A DNA stretch of 64,000 bases. It comes from Paulownia fortunei (lineage: Eukaryota; Streptophyta; Magnoliopsida; Lamiales; Paulowniaceae). The DNA is taken from NCBI GenBank assembly GCA_019321725.1, contig CM033122.1:14658274-14722273 (forward strand), given 5' to 3'. Below, one piece after another: positions 11,206-22,409 of this stretch. Position 1 is the first letter of the stretch, and each line of letters opens with the position of its first letter. The notes under the pieces were generated by a model. That model was not told the DNA's origin. It saw only the letters and a program-made list of their open reading frames with translations, and searched no databases. Both the position numbers and the translations under genes were made by a program.

Positions 11206-12540
11206 GTACCTTACTATGAATATGCATCTAACCATTATTAAGTACCTTACATGAATATGCATTTAACCACTATGTATTATTGGATTATGTCATATAAATA
11301 GCATGATTACATGACATGAATAATTGTTATTTATGCTTCCATTATGCTTTAACATGCATTAGTACATGAAATATAAGATCAAAGTTTTATTTCTTGATTT
11401 AACATATTCCTTAAGTGTCTTTTTGTAGTGAAAAGCTCTGTTTCTCGGTTAAGGAAGATTGGTGTGCTCAACAGCCATGAATGAATTATTTGTATTGCTC
11501 CACACTACTTACATTCAAAAAATGTTTGCTTAAATATTTTCTTGAAAAAGAAATATCACATTCGTCTAAAAACTAAAAGTATGGAAAATAGTGCAATATG
11601 ATTGGTAGGTTAATTAAGTTGCATGAAATCATCATAAACTACATTACACTTGATTATAACATCTAAGCATCAATTCTTGTCATCTTCCTAACTCATAAAC
11701 ATGGATTTAGCATGAGAAGACACCAAACACGAGGCAATTAATCACCACCCTCCTCTTACCTCTCTTTGAAAAGTCAAAGAAATCATTTTTATCTATATTT
11801 TCTTGTGGAAGCTCCTCAAAAACGACCAGCCCTTTTTCTCCAAATTTTCTCCCATATTTCTACATTCTCATACTCACAAAGGTTGAATCCAATCCATAAG
11901 AATCCACAGAACACAAACTAGAGCAAGTTTCTACCCTTTTAAGCTTTGAAAACTATTATTTTGAAGTTTATTTCCAATCTAATCAAGGTATATTCTTTTT
12001 CAATATTTCTTATGATGAATTTATAGTATCTTGGATTGTTACATATTTTAGTATCTTTTTGTACGATTGAAAACTCAAGTGGGATACACTTGAAGCCAAA
12101 ACCAAGCTAGTTAAGTTAGTTTCTAGCAAAAATTAATAGTCTTATGAAATATACTTAATTTACTTGCTTTTATTGATCTTGTAATGTCTGCATTGTATTT
12201 GGAAGTACCTATGAATGATTGTGAATAATAGCAATTAGATTGCTTAATTGATGGTTAGAATAAATTTAAGTTAGAACTAAGTTACTTTATGTTAAGTTGG
12301 ATTGTGTTCATGATTTGGGGACTGCTCCAATATTTTATGTTTGAATTATTAGTAATTTAGTAGTTGTCCTAATGCTTAATGTCTTGAATTACTAGTAAAT
12401 ATGGAGTATGAATTGTTTTTGAAGTCATGTAATTGGTATGGAATTGTTTACAAAAAATGACAAATGTATATGATTTTAATTAGCTTAGATTATGTGATTG
12501 ATTAAAAGGATATTGAAAGGTACATGATTTGATTATGTTA
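11206..12540. other. no recognisable feature
   Basis: AT-rich DNA. It contains a short near-duplicate (AAGTACCTTAC.ATGAATATGCAT at about 11206 and 11239) and a CT-rich part at 11740-11900. There is no coding signal. It may be the 5' part of the LTR-like sequence that follows. Confidence 0.35.
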
Positions 12541-13345
12541 CGCCTTTAGCATTTTCTATCTTTCAAAGAAATTTACCTTTTCACTTAGTACAAAGCGGAC
12601 TTAAGATAAGTTGAAACTTTCATTTGTTATATCACAAGAATCATATAATGTTGTTCATGTTTTAAAGTGATTGTTATTATTTGCCTTTGATATAATGTAT
12701 AATGCATTCCAAGTTTATGAAGCATGAAACTATTAAGAAGATAATGAGGTTTTTGAAAAGGAAGCATGGTACTTGATTGATGGTCGGGTGGGCAAGGGAC
12801 GCGGGTGGGAACAGCAAACCCAACAAAAGGTGGCAAATACTTGAGGTTGAGAGACCAAGTATGGAAACCCCGTATTATTTCTCTTATTAGACAATTGTTA
12901 TGAACATGTTCTGAAAACCACAATCTATCGCTATCAGTTAAGTACCACACTTCAAGGGTACCCAAAAGAATAATTTATGAAAGAAAATTATTGGATTGAA
13001 CAATGTTTTTAATGATTGATGGGATTTACATGTACTATATTTGTTACTGCATCAGTTTGGTGAAACTTAGCCTTTAGCTCATTAGATTCTTGTGATGCAG
13101 ATAAAAATTTATAGGTTTAGAGGTTGACTGAGTCTCCAGAGCGGTCGGACAGAGATTTGTTCATATATCAAGTTTCGAACAGTTTTTATAGCCTATTTTG
13201 AAAATTTTGTTTTGTTATTGAATAAGCCACTCTGTTATGATTTTTCAAACTGATGTATGTTATTATAGACGGGATAATAGTACCATGTACTTAATTTTAA
13301 TTTATGTAAATGGTGTATATGACAAAATAAAAGAACAAATGACTT
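12541..13345 (+). repeat. possible gypsy-type LTR remnant
   Basis: Non-coding. The pieces GGTCGGGTGGGCAAGGGACG (12782-12801), the ACCCCGTAT segment near 12866, GGTGAAACTTAGCC and CTCATTAGATTCTTGTGATG followed by a GA-rich stretch have the layout of LTRs from dicot Ty3-gypsy elements as I remember them. There is no PBS, PPT, TG..CA border, second LTR or TSD that I could fix, so this could equally be unrelated intergenic DNA. Confidence 0.3.
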
Positions 13346-13706
13346 TCAAGTTCTTTTCTCAGTCTAACCAAAAAAGAATTTTTTTATTAAAACCATAACT
13401 CTAGCAATGATAAAATGTTAACATTTCTTAACTTAACTATATCAACTTATTTGACTATGCAGTTAGGTTAAGAGGTGGTACATAGAGAATGAAAGGAAAG
13501 AGAGATAAATGGAAATGAAGATAGACTATAAGAAATATAAATTGATTCACAACAAGCTAAGATGTCAACTGATGGAATAGAAATTGCGTAACAAAGTGGA
13601 GTTTTATTCTTCTTTACCTACAACTTCTACCATATTCAAATCTGTAAGAATGAAAAAGACATTAAAATTTAGGATTTTGCACCACAGTAAAGAGAAAAAC
13701 AAACAA
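13346..13706. other. no recognisable feature
   Basis: AT-rich sequence between the LTR-like stretch and the point near 13707 where homology to unit 3 (from 32993) resumes. Confidence 0.4.
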
Positions 13707-14269
13707 AAAACTATAGCATACGGCGGTTATGCCTGCCAACCCTCTTTCATGTCAACTTTTTGCCTAACGCATATGATATTATCTTTCTCGAAAAATCTAC
13801 TACACATGGAATAGAAAAAGAGAGAAGAACAAGTCCCACGTACAAATGACAAATCAATTGCATTCTAGTAACCAAAGCCACAAATGAGAATACATATAAT
13901 AAGAATCAGGAACCAATAAAGAAATTATACTTGGAATAACTTTAGATCAATTGGAGATAAAAACAAGATCTTTTGCAATCAAAGTGATCCGCAAAGTTCT
14001 AAACCAGAATAACATAAGCAATTTAACCTAAATAAAAACACATGTCTAACACCCAAATAATGAGATAAAGATCTAAAATCATGACAATATCCAAAATCTA
14101 GACAACTAAAGTTAAAGGGCATAAAAAAATGTAACCTCCAAGGCCATAAATGCATTCAGGAATAAGAAGAGAGCATAATTATGTTAGTAAAGTTAAATAA
14201 AATAAAATAAAATACAAAGTGAGAAGCTTAAACAATGTTGCAAGGATAAGTTCAAAACTTTCAAAAAAT

Positions 14270-14633
14270 TCAGGCTATGTTTGGTTATGTTTTAGGTATT
14301 TTGAGGGAATAAAGAATGAATGAAAGTAATGTTTGTTTGTTTTTTGGGAGGAGACAATTTGTATAGTAATAGTTCTTATCGTGTAAAGATGTGTTGGGTA
14401 ATTGGTGCCACATCAGCATTTTTTATTGTTACATGTATTTTTTAATATAAAAAAAAAAGATAATATATATTTATAGTAGTATAATAATTGAATAATGTAA
14501 TAGTGTTGATATATAGTGGGCCCCATTTGGTTTTGGGGAAAGAAAGAATTTATTTGAGGGGAAAGGAGATACAAACATGATCTTGTTTAGGGGGAAAGTT
14601 AACATCTCCGGATTGCAACCAAACAGAGCCTCA
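14270..14633. mobile_element. Tourist-like MITE, family M, copy 1 (358 bp, TCA TSD)
   Basis: Element at 14273-14630. TIRs: GGCTATGTTTGGTTATGTTT on the left and, read from the right end, GGCTCTGTTTGGTTGCAA. The trinucleotide TCA flanks both ends (14270-14272 and 14631-14633). Unit 3 has the empty site at 33550-33552, with a single TCA and continuous flanking sequence, which confirms insertion after the duplication. There is no coding capacity. The same family is inserted in the opposite orientation at 16423-16780 with the identical length of 358 bp. Confidence 0.85.
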
Positions 14634-14806
14634 TTTCCTTTTTGAATTTGTTTGTGAATTCTTCCAGAATTTCCAACTGAATTCATAATAGTGGACTCAA
14701 AGCTATTATATCCTACATTGTGCACTCTGAAAAAAATGGATAAGAATAGTTCTAGAATAGAAATAGTGGAGAAAAAGTGACAGAGCTGGTCACTGTGCAC
14801 CAAACC

Positions 14807-15700
14807 ATGGAAATGAAGCAACAAGAATTCGTGGAAGGTTAGCTGGCGATGAAGAAGCAAATGGAGAAAGCCTCACAGATAATTGAAGAATCCTGTGTAG
14901 AACAATGGAGGAGATCTTGATAAGGTAAGGACCATGTGAACTTAAATTCTTCTTCACAGCACAATACCCCTATACCCCTAGGAAAAAAAAGGAAATGGGA
15001 GAAAATTTACTTTCTCCACACACACACACTAGACTTCCAGAGAATCCACCCCATTGTCAATGTCAAATTGTATGGAGGAGGCAGCTGACAATTGGTATCT
15101 CGACTATATATAGGGAAGGAGGACATGGGGTGTACTAGGATTACAAAGTTAGTAAGAGATAGGTTCTCACTACGAGGGTGAGAGAACATAGTGGAATGCT
15201 TAACAAGTTTACACAACGTCGATCAGTGGAAGCCGATGTAGAAAATTTTGAGGAGTTGATGGCATTTTTTAGCAACATGAAAAGATACTTCTCACGACAA
15301 TTTCATTATCCCATGATGCTCTCATGAGTCCAAACATAGAGCAAATAGTCCTCATGATGCTCCCATGAGTGCAACACAGAACTCAAATATCCTTGAGAAG
15401 CGAAGGAGCATTAACAACACCCACCATTATAATCCTCCCTGAAATCCAGTTGTGATGTGATAACAAAGACATAGCAAAAGATACATGTCCTAGCACTATT
15501 ACCCACTTACTAATGTCTCATCAATATAAATTTCAGCAAAACTTTCATTAGAATATGAGAGATGGTTATCACAATGGAGAAATGGAATGCTGCGAAATAT
15601 ATGGCAGAGGAAATAATACTATCGCAATACTACAAGCAAAAGTTAACAAAATTCAAAAGAAAGAACAAATGCCCAGAATGCAGATAAGAAGAAAACCTCA
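14807..15700 (+). pseudogene. Ty3-gypsy-like gag remnant, unit 1 copy
   Basis: Broken plus-strand frames begin MEMKQQEF and have KKQMEKASQIIE-like coiled sequence. They continue at about 15074 with EEAADNWY and the sequence around TKLVRDRFSL, then SVEA.VENFEELMAF. This is the retrotransposon gag (capsid-like) pattern of gypsy elements, with the conserved W in NWYLDYIEG-like sequence. Frameshifts and stops are frequent. A 5' part present at 33960-34080 (KYFPMNPMLDNEK) has been deleted here. No zinc knuckle or pol follows. Its presence in two units shows that it inserted before the segmental duplication. Confidence 0.6.
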
Positions 15701-15735
15701 AGCCTTCAGCGAATACAAGAATATTGGTCAATGAT

Positions 15736-16024
15736 CTTGAGCAAGATGCCGCTGGATATGTAAACGTCAAGCAAGCACACACATGTCTAACCAACTGAAA
15801 AGATCAAAACATGCCACAATGAGAAAGTTCAACGAATAGACTCAACATAGACTACTTAGCAATATCAGCATAGCATTTCCTAATACAGAAGATAGAAATA
15901 GACCTAAAATTTGCTTCACAATCACTACCTTCCTTACAGATCTCATCCGAATGCCAGACTTATCAATAAAGCACTGCTGCTTCTCACTGCACGCATGCTC
16001 CGGATAATAACTACTATTTGCTGT
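15736..16024. other. junction DNA between unit 1 and unit 2
   Basis: No homology to the units on either side that I can see and no coding feature. It may be filler at the duplication junction. Confidence 0.35.
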
Positions 16025-16083
16025 CAAACTGGAAAAGAAAATATCCAATATACTATTCAACAGAAGAGTCATGATATGCTAAC

Positions 16084-16257
16084 CTTAAAAGCACTCAACA
16101 ATTGATGTCCTTGCTCTCCATTATTTACTTTGTCTTCAACCTTCTCCGAATCTCATAATATCCAAATTGAGAAGCCTTTTCTTGCCTTCCTCATCATTTT
16201 TTTCGTTCTTAAATAGTAATTTTCTGCCCCAAACCTCAGAATTGTTGAAAGCTCATT
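16084..16257 (-). pseudogene. CHD1/CHR5-like exon fragment, copy 2
   Basis: The only CHD1 exon in unit 2. On the minus strand the codons still spell NELSTILRFGAE, then an insertion relative to the native sequence breaks the frame. KNDEEGKKRLL is readable in another frame, the 1-bp deletion after the LLxxDI motif is present, and there is a further deletion where ILERAEK would be. The splice acceptor is destroyed (TATAA where copies 1 and 3 have TGTAG). It is homologous to 7732-7913 and 21228-21411. It is clearly dead. Confidence 0.8.
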
Positions 16258-16419
16258 TTATATAGGTCGAAAAATGCAGCCACAGATCAAAAAAAAAATG
16301 ATTTAGTATGGAAAAGTAGATTTTCAACCAACCAAATGCATTTCAGAAAGAGACACTAAAACCAGTTTGGAAAGAGAAATGAAAGTATTAAACAAGAGAT
16401 AGAGAAATTTTGGCAAAAC

Positions 16420-16783
16420 TATGGCTATGTTTGGATTTGTTCTAGGGGAAGCATTTTCTTTCCCCCGGAACAAGATCTTATTGTTTTCCCCCTTCCCTCA
16501 AAACAACTTCATTCTTCTCCCAAAACAAAATGAGGCCCACTATACATCAACATCATTATATTATCCAATTATTATATTAGTACAAATATAAATCATGTTT
16601 TTTTTAAAATAAAAATACAACATATAACATTAAAAAGGTTGATGTGCCATAAAAAAAAAAACTTTCAAGACAATACATCTACATAAAAAAATATCTCCCC
16701 CAAAACAAAATCAAACCTTACTTTCATTCCCAAATTCTTTCCCCTAAACACCCAAAACAAATCCAAATCCAAATATAGCTTAT
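16420..16783. mobile_element. Tourist-like MITE, family M, copy 2 (358 bp, TAT TSD)
   Basis: Element at 16423-16780. TIRs: GGCTATGTTTGGATTTG on the left and AGCTATATTTGGATTTG read from the right. TAT flanks both ends (16420-16422 and 16781-16783). Both paralogous units keep the empty site: CACTATACTCTTATTC in unit 1 near 8185 and CACTATATTCTTATTC near 21657 in unit 3. Read on the minus strand, its interior aligns with the 14273-14630 element (GTGGGCC near one end, GGCACATCA in the middle), so the two are one family inserted in opposite orientation. Confidence 0.85.
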
Positions 16784-19131
16784 ATTATTATTCGCAATAC
16801 GTTTAGGTTCTTCTTATAATTGCAAAACCAAACCTTAAACTGCCGCGTGAACACATGTATAGTATTGTCCTCTTTTGACCCCTACATATGTTCTTTTAGA
16901 AACAGCTGAGGTAGTCCTTTGAACTCAGTTGGTGAATGTTATGTTAGATAATTAATTAAAAAGAGATATGAACTCCACCAGTCTAATGGATAAGGATATA
17001 AACAATAATGATACACTCCCTACTCAAGTAAGTGAAGTGCAAATGACCGCTGAACGGAACCAACACGTAACCAAATAGCCTGAAAATAAAGAAACAAACA
17101 AAATAAAAATTACCACCGGATTTATGGCTGACAAATAAATTTATGAAAAAAACTAAAACATCTCATTGGGTCTAATGGAGATCAATATTTAATACTCATG
17201 AAAAAGGCTATATATTGATTTAAATCAAGCACATAAAATTCCATCTGCAGCAAGAGTTGTTAAGTCATTGAGTAAGCAACGCCAAAAGCTTCCCAGGTTT
17301 TGTAAGAGTGCCCCTCATTAATGACGGCCATCCAGAAATAACTTATAACTTCATCACCTACTTGTGCATGGCTTAATTATTCTATAAGGAGACCTTGAAC
17401 AACTTTATCACAAAAAATGTCAAAAATAAAACCGACAAAAGAGGTCAATTTTGGTGATATTTTCACTAAGCACTACTCCAGTAAAATTCTTCATCTAAAT
17501 TGTACACAAGTTTGGCATGGAAGATGTATGTGGTCCGATTGAAGGTGAGTATTTAAAAATATCTATATAGTTTGTATTGTACATTTTTTCAATTCTATAG
17601 CCCCAAAAAAAGGTCAGTAGAACACCAGATGTTTGTTCATCCTTCACTTATATCCTCTCCTATTGTTTCTTCTCTTTCTGAAAACATTTTCCTCTGAATC
17701 CACACTCCTCCCTTTCTGCTAAATCTATGCACGCATATAGACATCTAGTTCTTGAAATAAATAGTGAGTGGGAGGCACAGCGTAAAATAATGAAAGATAC
17801 ACAGATGAAAACACATATTTTCTTGCCTATAAGGCTCCTCCTAACACTCTGAAAAAATTTTGTCAATCCTGCACCAATAGGTTGCAAGTAATTCCAAATT
17901 TTAGAAAGCGACTGATGGTAGAAATTTAGAAGCAAAGTTCAACACTATCAAGAAAACCAAAGCAATAGAGGAGATGTGGTAGCTGATACTTAAAGCTACC
18001 TTTTCCTTTGGAAGATCTGCGCTAGTAGACTGCAGTTTTTGAAGACTTTACAGAGTCTTCTCCTCATGACATCTTCACACCACACCATCCACTTTACTTC
18101 CTTGAACTGCTCATAAACTTCTTCATTATCAGACATTTCACCATCTTCTTTTACCTAAAGGCTCATCTTCTAGGATTTTGGAGCCCCTTTTTTGCCCCTT
18201 TTTTGTTCATTTCAACATTCACACTAGGAGAACCAGGTTTCCTGTCTGCCCTTTCCAAGTGATGATATAAAAGTTTCTTTCTATCTCTTTCATTCTTACG
18301 GCCAACTTTTCGTATTTGAATTGTTCCCACCAACGGCTACAGCGAACTAAGACATATGAAAAGTACAGAGATTCATATATAAAATAGGCAAAATAGCATC
18401 CAGGTCCAAAGAAAATTCCAACCCAGAAAAAAAAAAAAAAAACAAAACATAAATAAGAGAATATAATATATGAGTTACTCCACTCAGATGCTATAGGTGA
18501 TCAACAATATTTGAGGCTTCTGCTTCAGTCAGTGGACTCCAAACTAGGCTATGCATAACTACAATCTCTTCAATATTCATGGAGGATTACATGAATGCTC
18601 AGGTGAAAACCAGTGGCCGAAATGTAAGATTGTATGTCTTTTTCCAAATTATAAGAATAACAACTAAATCAGCAAACAAACTAGTTAAATCACATAAAGA
18701 CACTTCATCATCCTAAATATTGGGACCCAATGAGCAGCCAGGGATAACTTGAACAGATATCCACATTCATGCCAGAGGAAATTGGTACTTTGTGCTACCC
18801 AACACTCTAGAAATCATATTCGAAAAAAGCATCTAAACATTTACATCAACTGTCCCATTACCATATTAGATGCAATGATACTCTATTTCATAGAAAGAGA
18901 GAATGCCAATCCTAAAAATCATGAGCTCCAGAAAAACCAAAGCAACAGATTTACAGAATGTAGTTATTGGTCCATGGTAAGGGATTTGGCTTAATCAGTG
19001 TAAGTATCTGTTCTAATGAACTCTCAATCCAATTAAAGCACACACATCTCAATCTTTGAAACAAAAGAACAGGAGTTTCACTGTCAACTTGATGGGGTGG
19101 CGCTGGCTTATTACGAATGCGTTCAGCCTAC

Positions 19132-19275
19132 CACTTCCAAAAGTTGCGAAGCTCGTTCTTTCAGTTGGAGTGCTCGAGGTAAGAAAGTTTCATGATGTTG
19201 AAATTCCACTGGAGCAATCTTCTTAGTAAGACAAAGTTTTTCATCTAACCTTATCTTTTCCCAATTGCTAAATCC
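19132..19275 (-). pseudogene. CHD1-like exon (GFSNWEKIRLDE), open 48-codon core, copy 3
   Basis: 48 codons in one open frame, beginning GFSNWEKIRLDEKL and continuing through TKKIAPVEFQHHETFLPRA and KERASQLLEV to a donor (GTAGGC). This matches the C-terminal end of the SLIDE-like region of plant CHD1. The expected preceding residues (DDARLLLGIHYH) are missing because about 37 bp present in copy 1 have been deleted. A frame continues leftwards into non-homologous residues only by chance. Confidence 0.8.
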
Positions 19276-19462
19276 TCTGATGGTACTAAAAGGAACAAGT
19301 TGTGCAACCAACCTAACAAATACAAGCACAGTAACATTTCTCCTCACATTATACAACACCTGGCCGACCCACACAAGAAGGAAATAAAATATGTTCAAAA
19401 TATATTACAAGACCAACTAGAAATATAATATTGGCAACAAAAAAGAACAATGGATGCACATA

Positions 19463-19607
19463 AAAAATTGTTTACTTACTCTGCTTCCAACCAAAAACTT
19501 TAGACCACGTGGATAGTTTGAGATATACAAGACCAAAAAATTGTTTACTTACTCTACTTCCAAACAAAACACTTTAGACCACATGGATGGTTTGAGATAT
19601 GCAAGTG
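19463..19607. repeat. 73-bp tandem duplication across a CHD1 exon/intron border
   Basis: The segment beginning AAAAAATTGTTTACTTACTC, containing the minus-strand splice donor (GTAAGT) and about 50 bp of exon, occurs twice 73 bp apart (starting near 19463 and 19536), with a few differences. Unit 1 has it once (around 6077-6140). It is therefore a local tandem duplication specific to unit 3, and it would present two competing donors to any minus-strand transcript. Confidence 0.8.
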
Positions 19608-19732
19608 CCCTGAATTGAGAGATAGGATCGTCATATCTACTAATCCGCTTGGCAAGGAGCTGAAGTTCTTCAACACGTCTTAACACTTCATCAGCCTTTA
19701 AAGGTACGCCAAAGAAAATCCAAAAGCGGACC
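19553..19732 (-). pseudogene. CHD1-like exon (SLIDE-like region), frameshifted, copy 3
   Basis: 180 bp with acceptor (CTTTAG before GGTCCGC) and donor (GTAAGT at 19547-19552). The first codons read GPLLDF, and an extra T then shifts the frame. In the shifted frame the protein is intact: FFGVPLKADEVLRRVEEL, then LLAKRISRYDDPISQFRALA and YLKPSMWSK. This is the most recognisable CHD1 segment in the window. The extra T is also in copy 1. Confidence 0.88.
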
Positions 19733-19820
19733 CTAAAGGAATAGTATAACAAGTTTCAGCTGCCATGCCTGCAGAGTTTCCAACTCTATTGACTAGCATA
19801 TAGATAACAAAGAAACAAAC

Positions 19821-19976
19821 CTTTGGATCCAGAGTCTCTCCTTTAACTGCTTCTCTAAAACCATCAATTAAAGCATCAAAAAGCTCAATTTGAGCTTCAG
19901 TTGGAGCAGCTTCAACTGTTCCACCAACTTCTGCAGCTATCAAGCTTATCTGGTTATCATTTCCAAACTTCTTAAC
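19821..19976 (-). pseudogene. CHD1-like SANT-region exon, open, copy 3
   Basis: 156 bp, 52 open codons: VKKFGNDNQISLIAAEVGGT, then VEAAPTEAQIELFDALIDGF, ending REAVKGETLDPK, followed by the donor GTTTGT. The acceptor has changed: the TTTTAG-G of copy 1 is TTTTAAG here, so splicing at the remaining AG would drop one base. Same exon length as copy 1. Confidence 0.87.
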
Positions 19977-20217
19977 TTAAAATTAGGTCGGCATCAGTAA
20001 GATAAAAGGTCCCGCTGATAATGCAGATGACAAAAGATTGAAAAAGGAAAACTATAAAGAGGAAAACTTAGAAATACTTTTCAGCTCAGAAAAAGACAAT
20101 CCATATAGTCCCGAACCAAGTCTGCCTTCGAGTTAGCATTTGAATGTCTCACCACAAGTTAGGCCATGGAGATGAAAAATAGTAACTGGAGTAAAACCTT
20201 AAAGGCTAGAGTTTTGA

Positions 20218-20366
20218 AGTCCAGGAGTCTTTAACAATTGTGATGATTGAATCCCTTGATAACATTTTCACACGCCACAATTCATAAATTGTGGCACCTA
20301 AGTTTCTCTTTTTGATACTTTTAATAGCTTACTTCACCATTATTTTGTCCAGATTAGGATTTGGAA
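20218..20366. repeat. dispersed repeat R1, copy 3
   Basis: The paralogue of 6738-6885 within unit 3, in a CHD1 intron. It shares GATGATTGAATCCCTTG, TTTAATAGCTTACTTCACCA and AGGATTTGGAAACATAC with the copy at 10731-10885, to which it is more alike at its right end. Confidence 0.6.
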
Positions 20367-22409
20367 ACATACACCAGGTAAAAGGTCTCTTTTCAATCAA
20401 CATAAAAAGAGAAAAATGAAGACCAGGAAGACAACCAAAAGGTATCAGATACAAATGACAGTTTTGCTCTATTCCTCTCACTTGAGCCATATTAAGAAGT
20501 CTATTTATGCTTAAATGCCATGTCTAAACTACTGAATGAAATAACTTTACTGCACGAAAAAGCTGTGTTGCATCTGCAGCAGGTTATGAAAAAATCTATG
20601 AGAAGCGACTGGGCATGTAAGTTCCCGTAAGACCATCCTCTCACTCGTCAGTAGCACCCTCAAGCACAAGCACACGAGGAGAGCCCTCCGTCGCTTTGAC
20701 GGTCATTCCTGAGATTCAACTCCTTCCGTTTTCCTTCAGTTAATCCTTTCAGGTGGTATAGCCTATGGATAGCTTTTAATATTTCATGCTGCTTAGGGAG
20801 CTACAAAGCATCCTAGAAGATAAAAGTAACATCAAAAGAACTTATCACACTAAACTATTTATAAGAGACAAGTTGCATCCATCAGGGTAAGTTACATACA
20901 TCAGCTTGCGCAACGGCTTCCGGCTTTATCATCTGTCTCCAAAAATGTCCATCATCTTCAGCACTACAAAATTGGCCACCTGCATAAGGTGACAAAGAAT
21001 AATTCAGTTCACATAGGCAATAATTAGAGATAAAATACCACAAGCATCAGTGAAACAAGTCAACAAAGAACCACTGAATTAATAATGAAGAAAAGAGCAG
21101 CAGGTATAAGGGTGATGAGGGGGCCTCTCACCAACATTTCACTATTGTAAAGAATGCGGATATAATGAAAAACTGGAAATGAAAATGTCCAATCTACTAT
21201 TCAACAGAAGAGTCATGATATGCAAACCATAAAAGCACTCAACATTTCATATCCTTCCTCTCCATCAGTTACTTTGTCTTCAACCTTCTCTGCTCTTTCA
21301 AGAATCTCATAATATCCAAACTGAGAAGCCTTTTCTTGCCTTCCTTGTCATTTTTTTCTTCCTTAAAGAGTAATTTTCTTCCCCAAACCTCAAAATTGCT
21401 GAAAGCTCATTCTACATAACAAATAGCAAAAAGTTGGAAACGCAGCCACAGAATGAAGCAAAAACATATGATTTAGTACGGAAAAGTAGATTTTCAACCA
21501 ACCAAATGCGTTTCAGTAACATTCTTTTGCAAAGCTTGCTTTTGTTACGAGTATATTGGATATTTATTACATAACAGCAGGGAACCAAAGAGACACTAAA
21601 ACTAGTTTGGAAATAGAAATGAAAGTATTAAACAAGTGATAGAGAAGTTTTTGAAACACTATATTCTTATTCACAATACATTTAGTTTCTTTTTATAATT
21701 GAAAAACCAAACCTTAAACTGTCACGTGAACAGATATAAAGTAATGTCCTCCATAAAGTAATGTCCTCCCCTAACTCCCATATATGTTCTTTTCAAAATA
21801 GCGGAGGTAGTCCTTTGAACTCAGTTGCACCAAGTTTGGTGCATATTATGTTAAATAATTAATGAAAAAGACATATGCACTGCACCTATTTACTTAACAA
21901 GGATATAAACAATAATGAAAAACTCCTTACTCAAGTAAGCCACAAGTGCAAATGACCGCTGAATGGAACCAACACATAATCAAATAGCCTGAAAACATAG
22001 AAACAAACAAAATAAAAATTACCAATGGATTTATGGCCCACAACAAGACTTGTACAAAAAAAACTGAGACATCTCGGCTGAGTCTAATGGAAATCAACAT
22101 TTAGTACTCACGAAAAAGGCTATATACTGATTTAAATCAAGCACATATAAATCCACCTGCAACAAGAGTTGTCAAGTCATCGAGTAAGCAAAGCCAAGGA
22201 TCCCCAGGTTTTGTAAAAGGGCCCCCTCATTAATGAGGGCCCTCCAGAATTAACTTCTAACTCCAGCACATGATTTAGTTATTCTATAAGGAGACCTTGC
22301 ATAATGTCATTCTAATCAACCATGCATATCTAGCATAACCCAAAAATATTCTCTTATCACAAAAAAATGCTAAAATATAACTGAAGCATGCATAGGACGC
22401 TATGAAAAT

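Larger units (their letters stand above)
13707..15735 (+). repeat. duplication unit 1, right block
   Basis: Collinear with 32993-34600 of unit 3, starting at a shared segment around TTATGCCTGCCAACCCTC. It differs by an inserted MITE (14273-14630) and many small changes. It carries the gag remnant described separately. 13707-14269 is non-coding, T-rich on the minus strand and could be old intron or UTR. Confidence 0.8.
16025..17440 (+). repeat. duplication unit 2 (partial)
   Basis: Collinear with 7672-8845 of unit 1 and about 21170-22385 of unit 3, apart from an inserted MITE. It ends near 17440 and is joined at once to sequence matching 4845, the left end of a full unit. That head-to-tail junction is what makes the array tandem. 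The GAAAATTACT insertion in its CHD1 exon is shared with unit 3 but not unit 1, so units 2 and 3 are closer relatives (inference). Confidence 0.8.
17815..21411 (-). pseudogene. CHD1/CHR5-like chromatin remodeller pseudogene, copy 3 (C-terminal exons)
   Basis: The best preserved copy. Minus-strand exons in native order: 21228-21411 (NELSAILRFG, then frameshifted); 20900-20979 (FCSAEDDG..W..MIKPEAVAQA); about 20605-20757 (linker); about 20544-20573 (DATQLFRAVK); 19821-19976 (SANT-region exon, open); 19553-19732 (RRVEELQLLAKRISRYDDPI); 19132-19275 (GFSNWEKIRLDE..HHETFLPRA); about 18270-18345 (VAVGGNNSNTK); about 18066-18155 (GEMSDNEEVYEQFKEVKW, CHCT/DUF4208 start); about 17815-17905 (IWNYLQ, end of CHCT). 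Damage: the two frameshifts shared with copy 1, a roughly 37-bp deletion before GFSNWEK removing DDARLLLGIHY, a tandem duplication at a splice donor and a frameshift after CEDVM. CHD1 proteins are nuclear nucleosome-spacing ATPases; this fragment has no ATPase domain. Confidence 0.88.

Noticed and set aside
12627..12965. 112-codon minus-strand open frame
   Set aside because: No recognisable domain. It lies in LTR-like non-coding DNA and is likely chance.
14471..14860. 129-codon minus-strand open frame
   Set aside because: It spans the right part of a Tourist-like MITE and its flank. The MITE is absent from the paralogous site, so the frame was created by the insertion.
15842..16105. Overlapping frames at the unit 1/unit 2 junction
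   Set aside because: No domain and not conserved in the other units.
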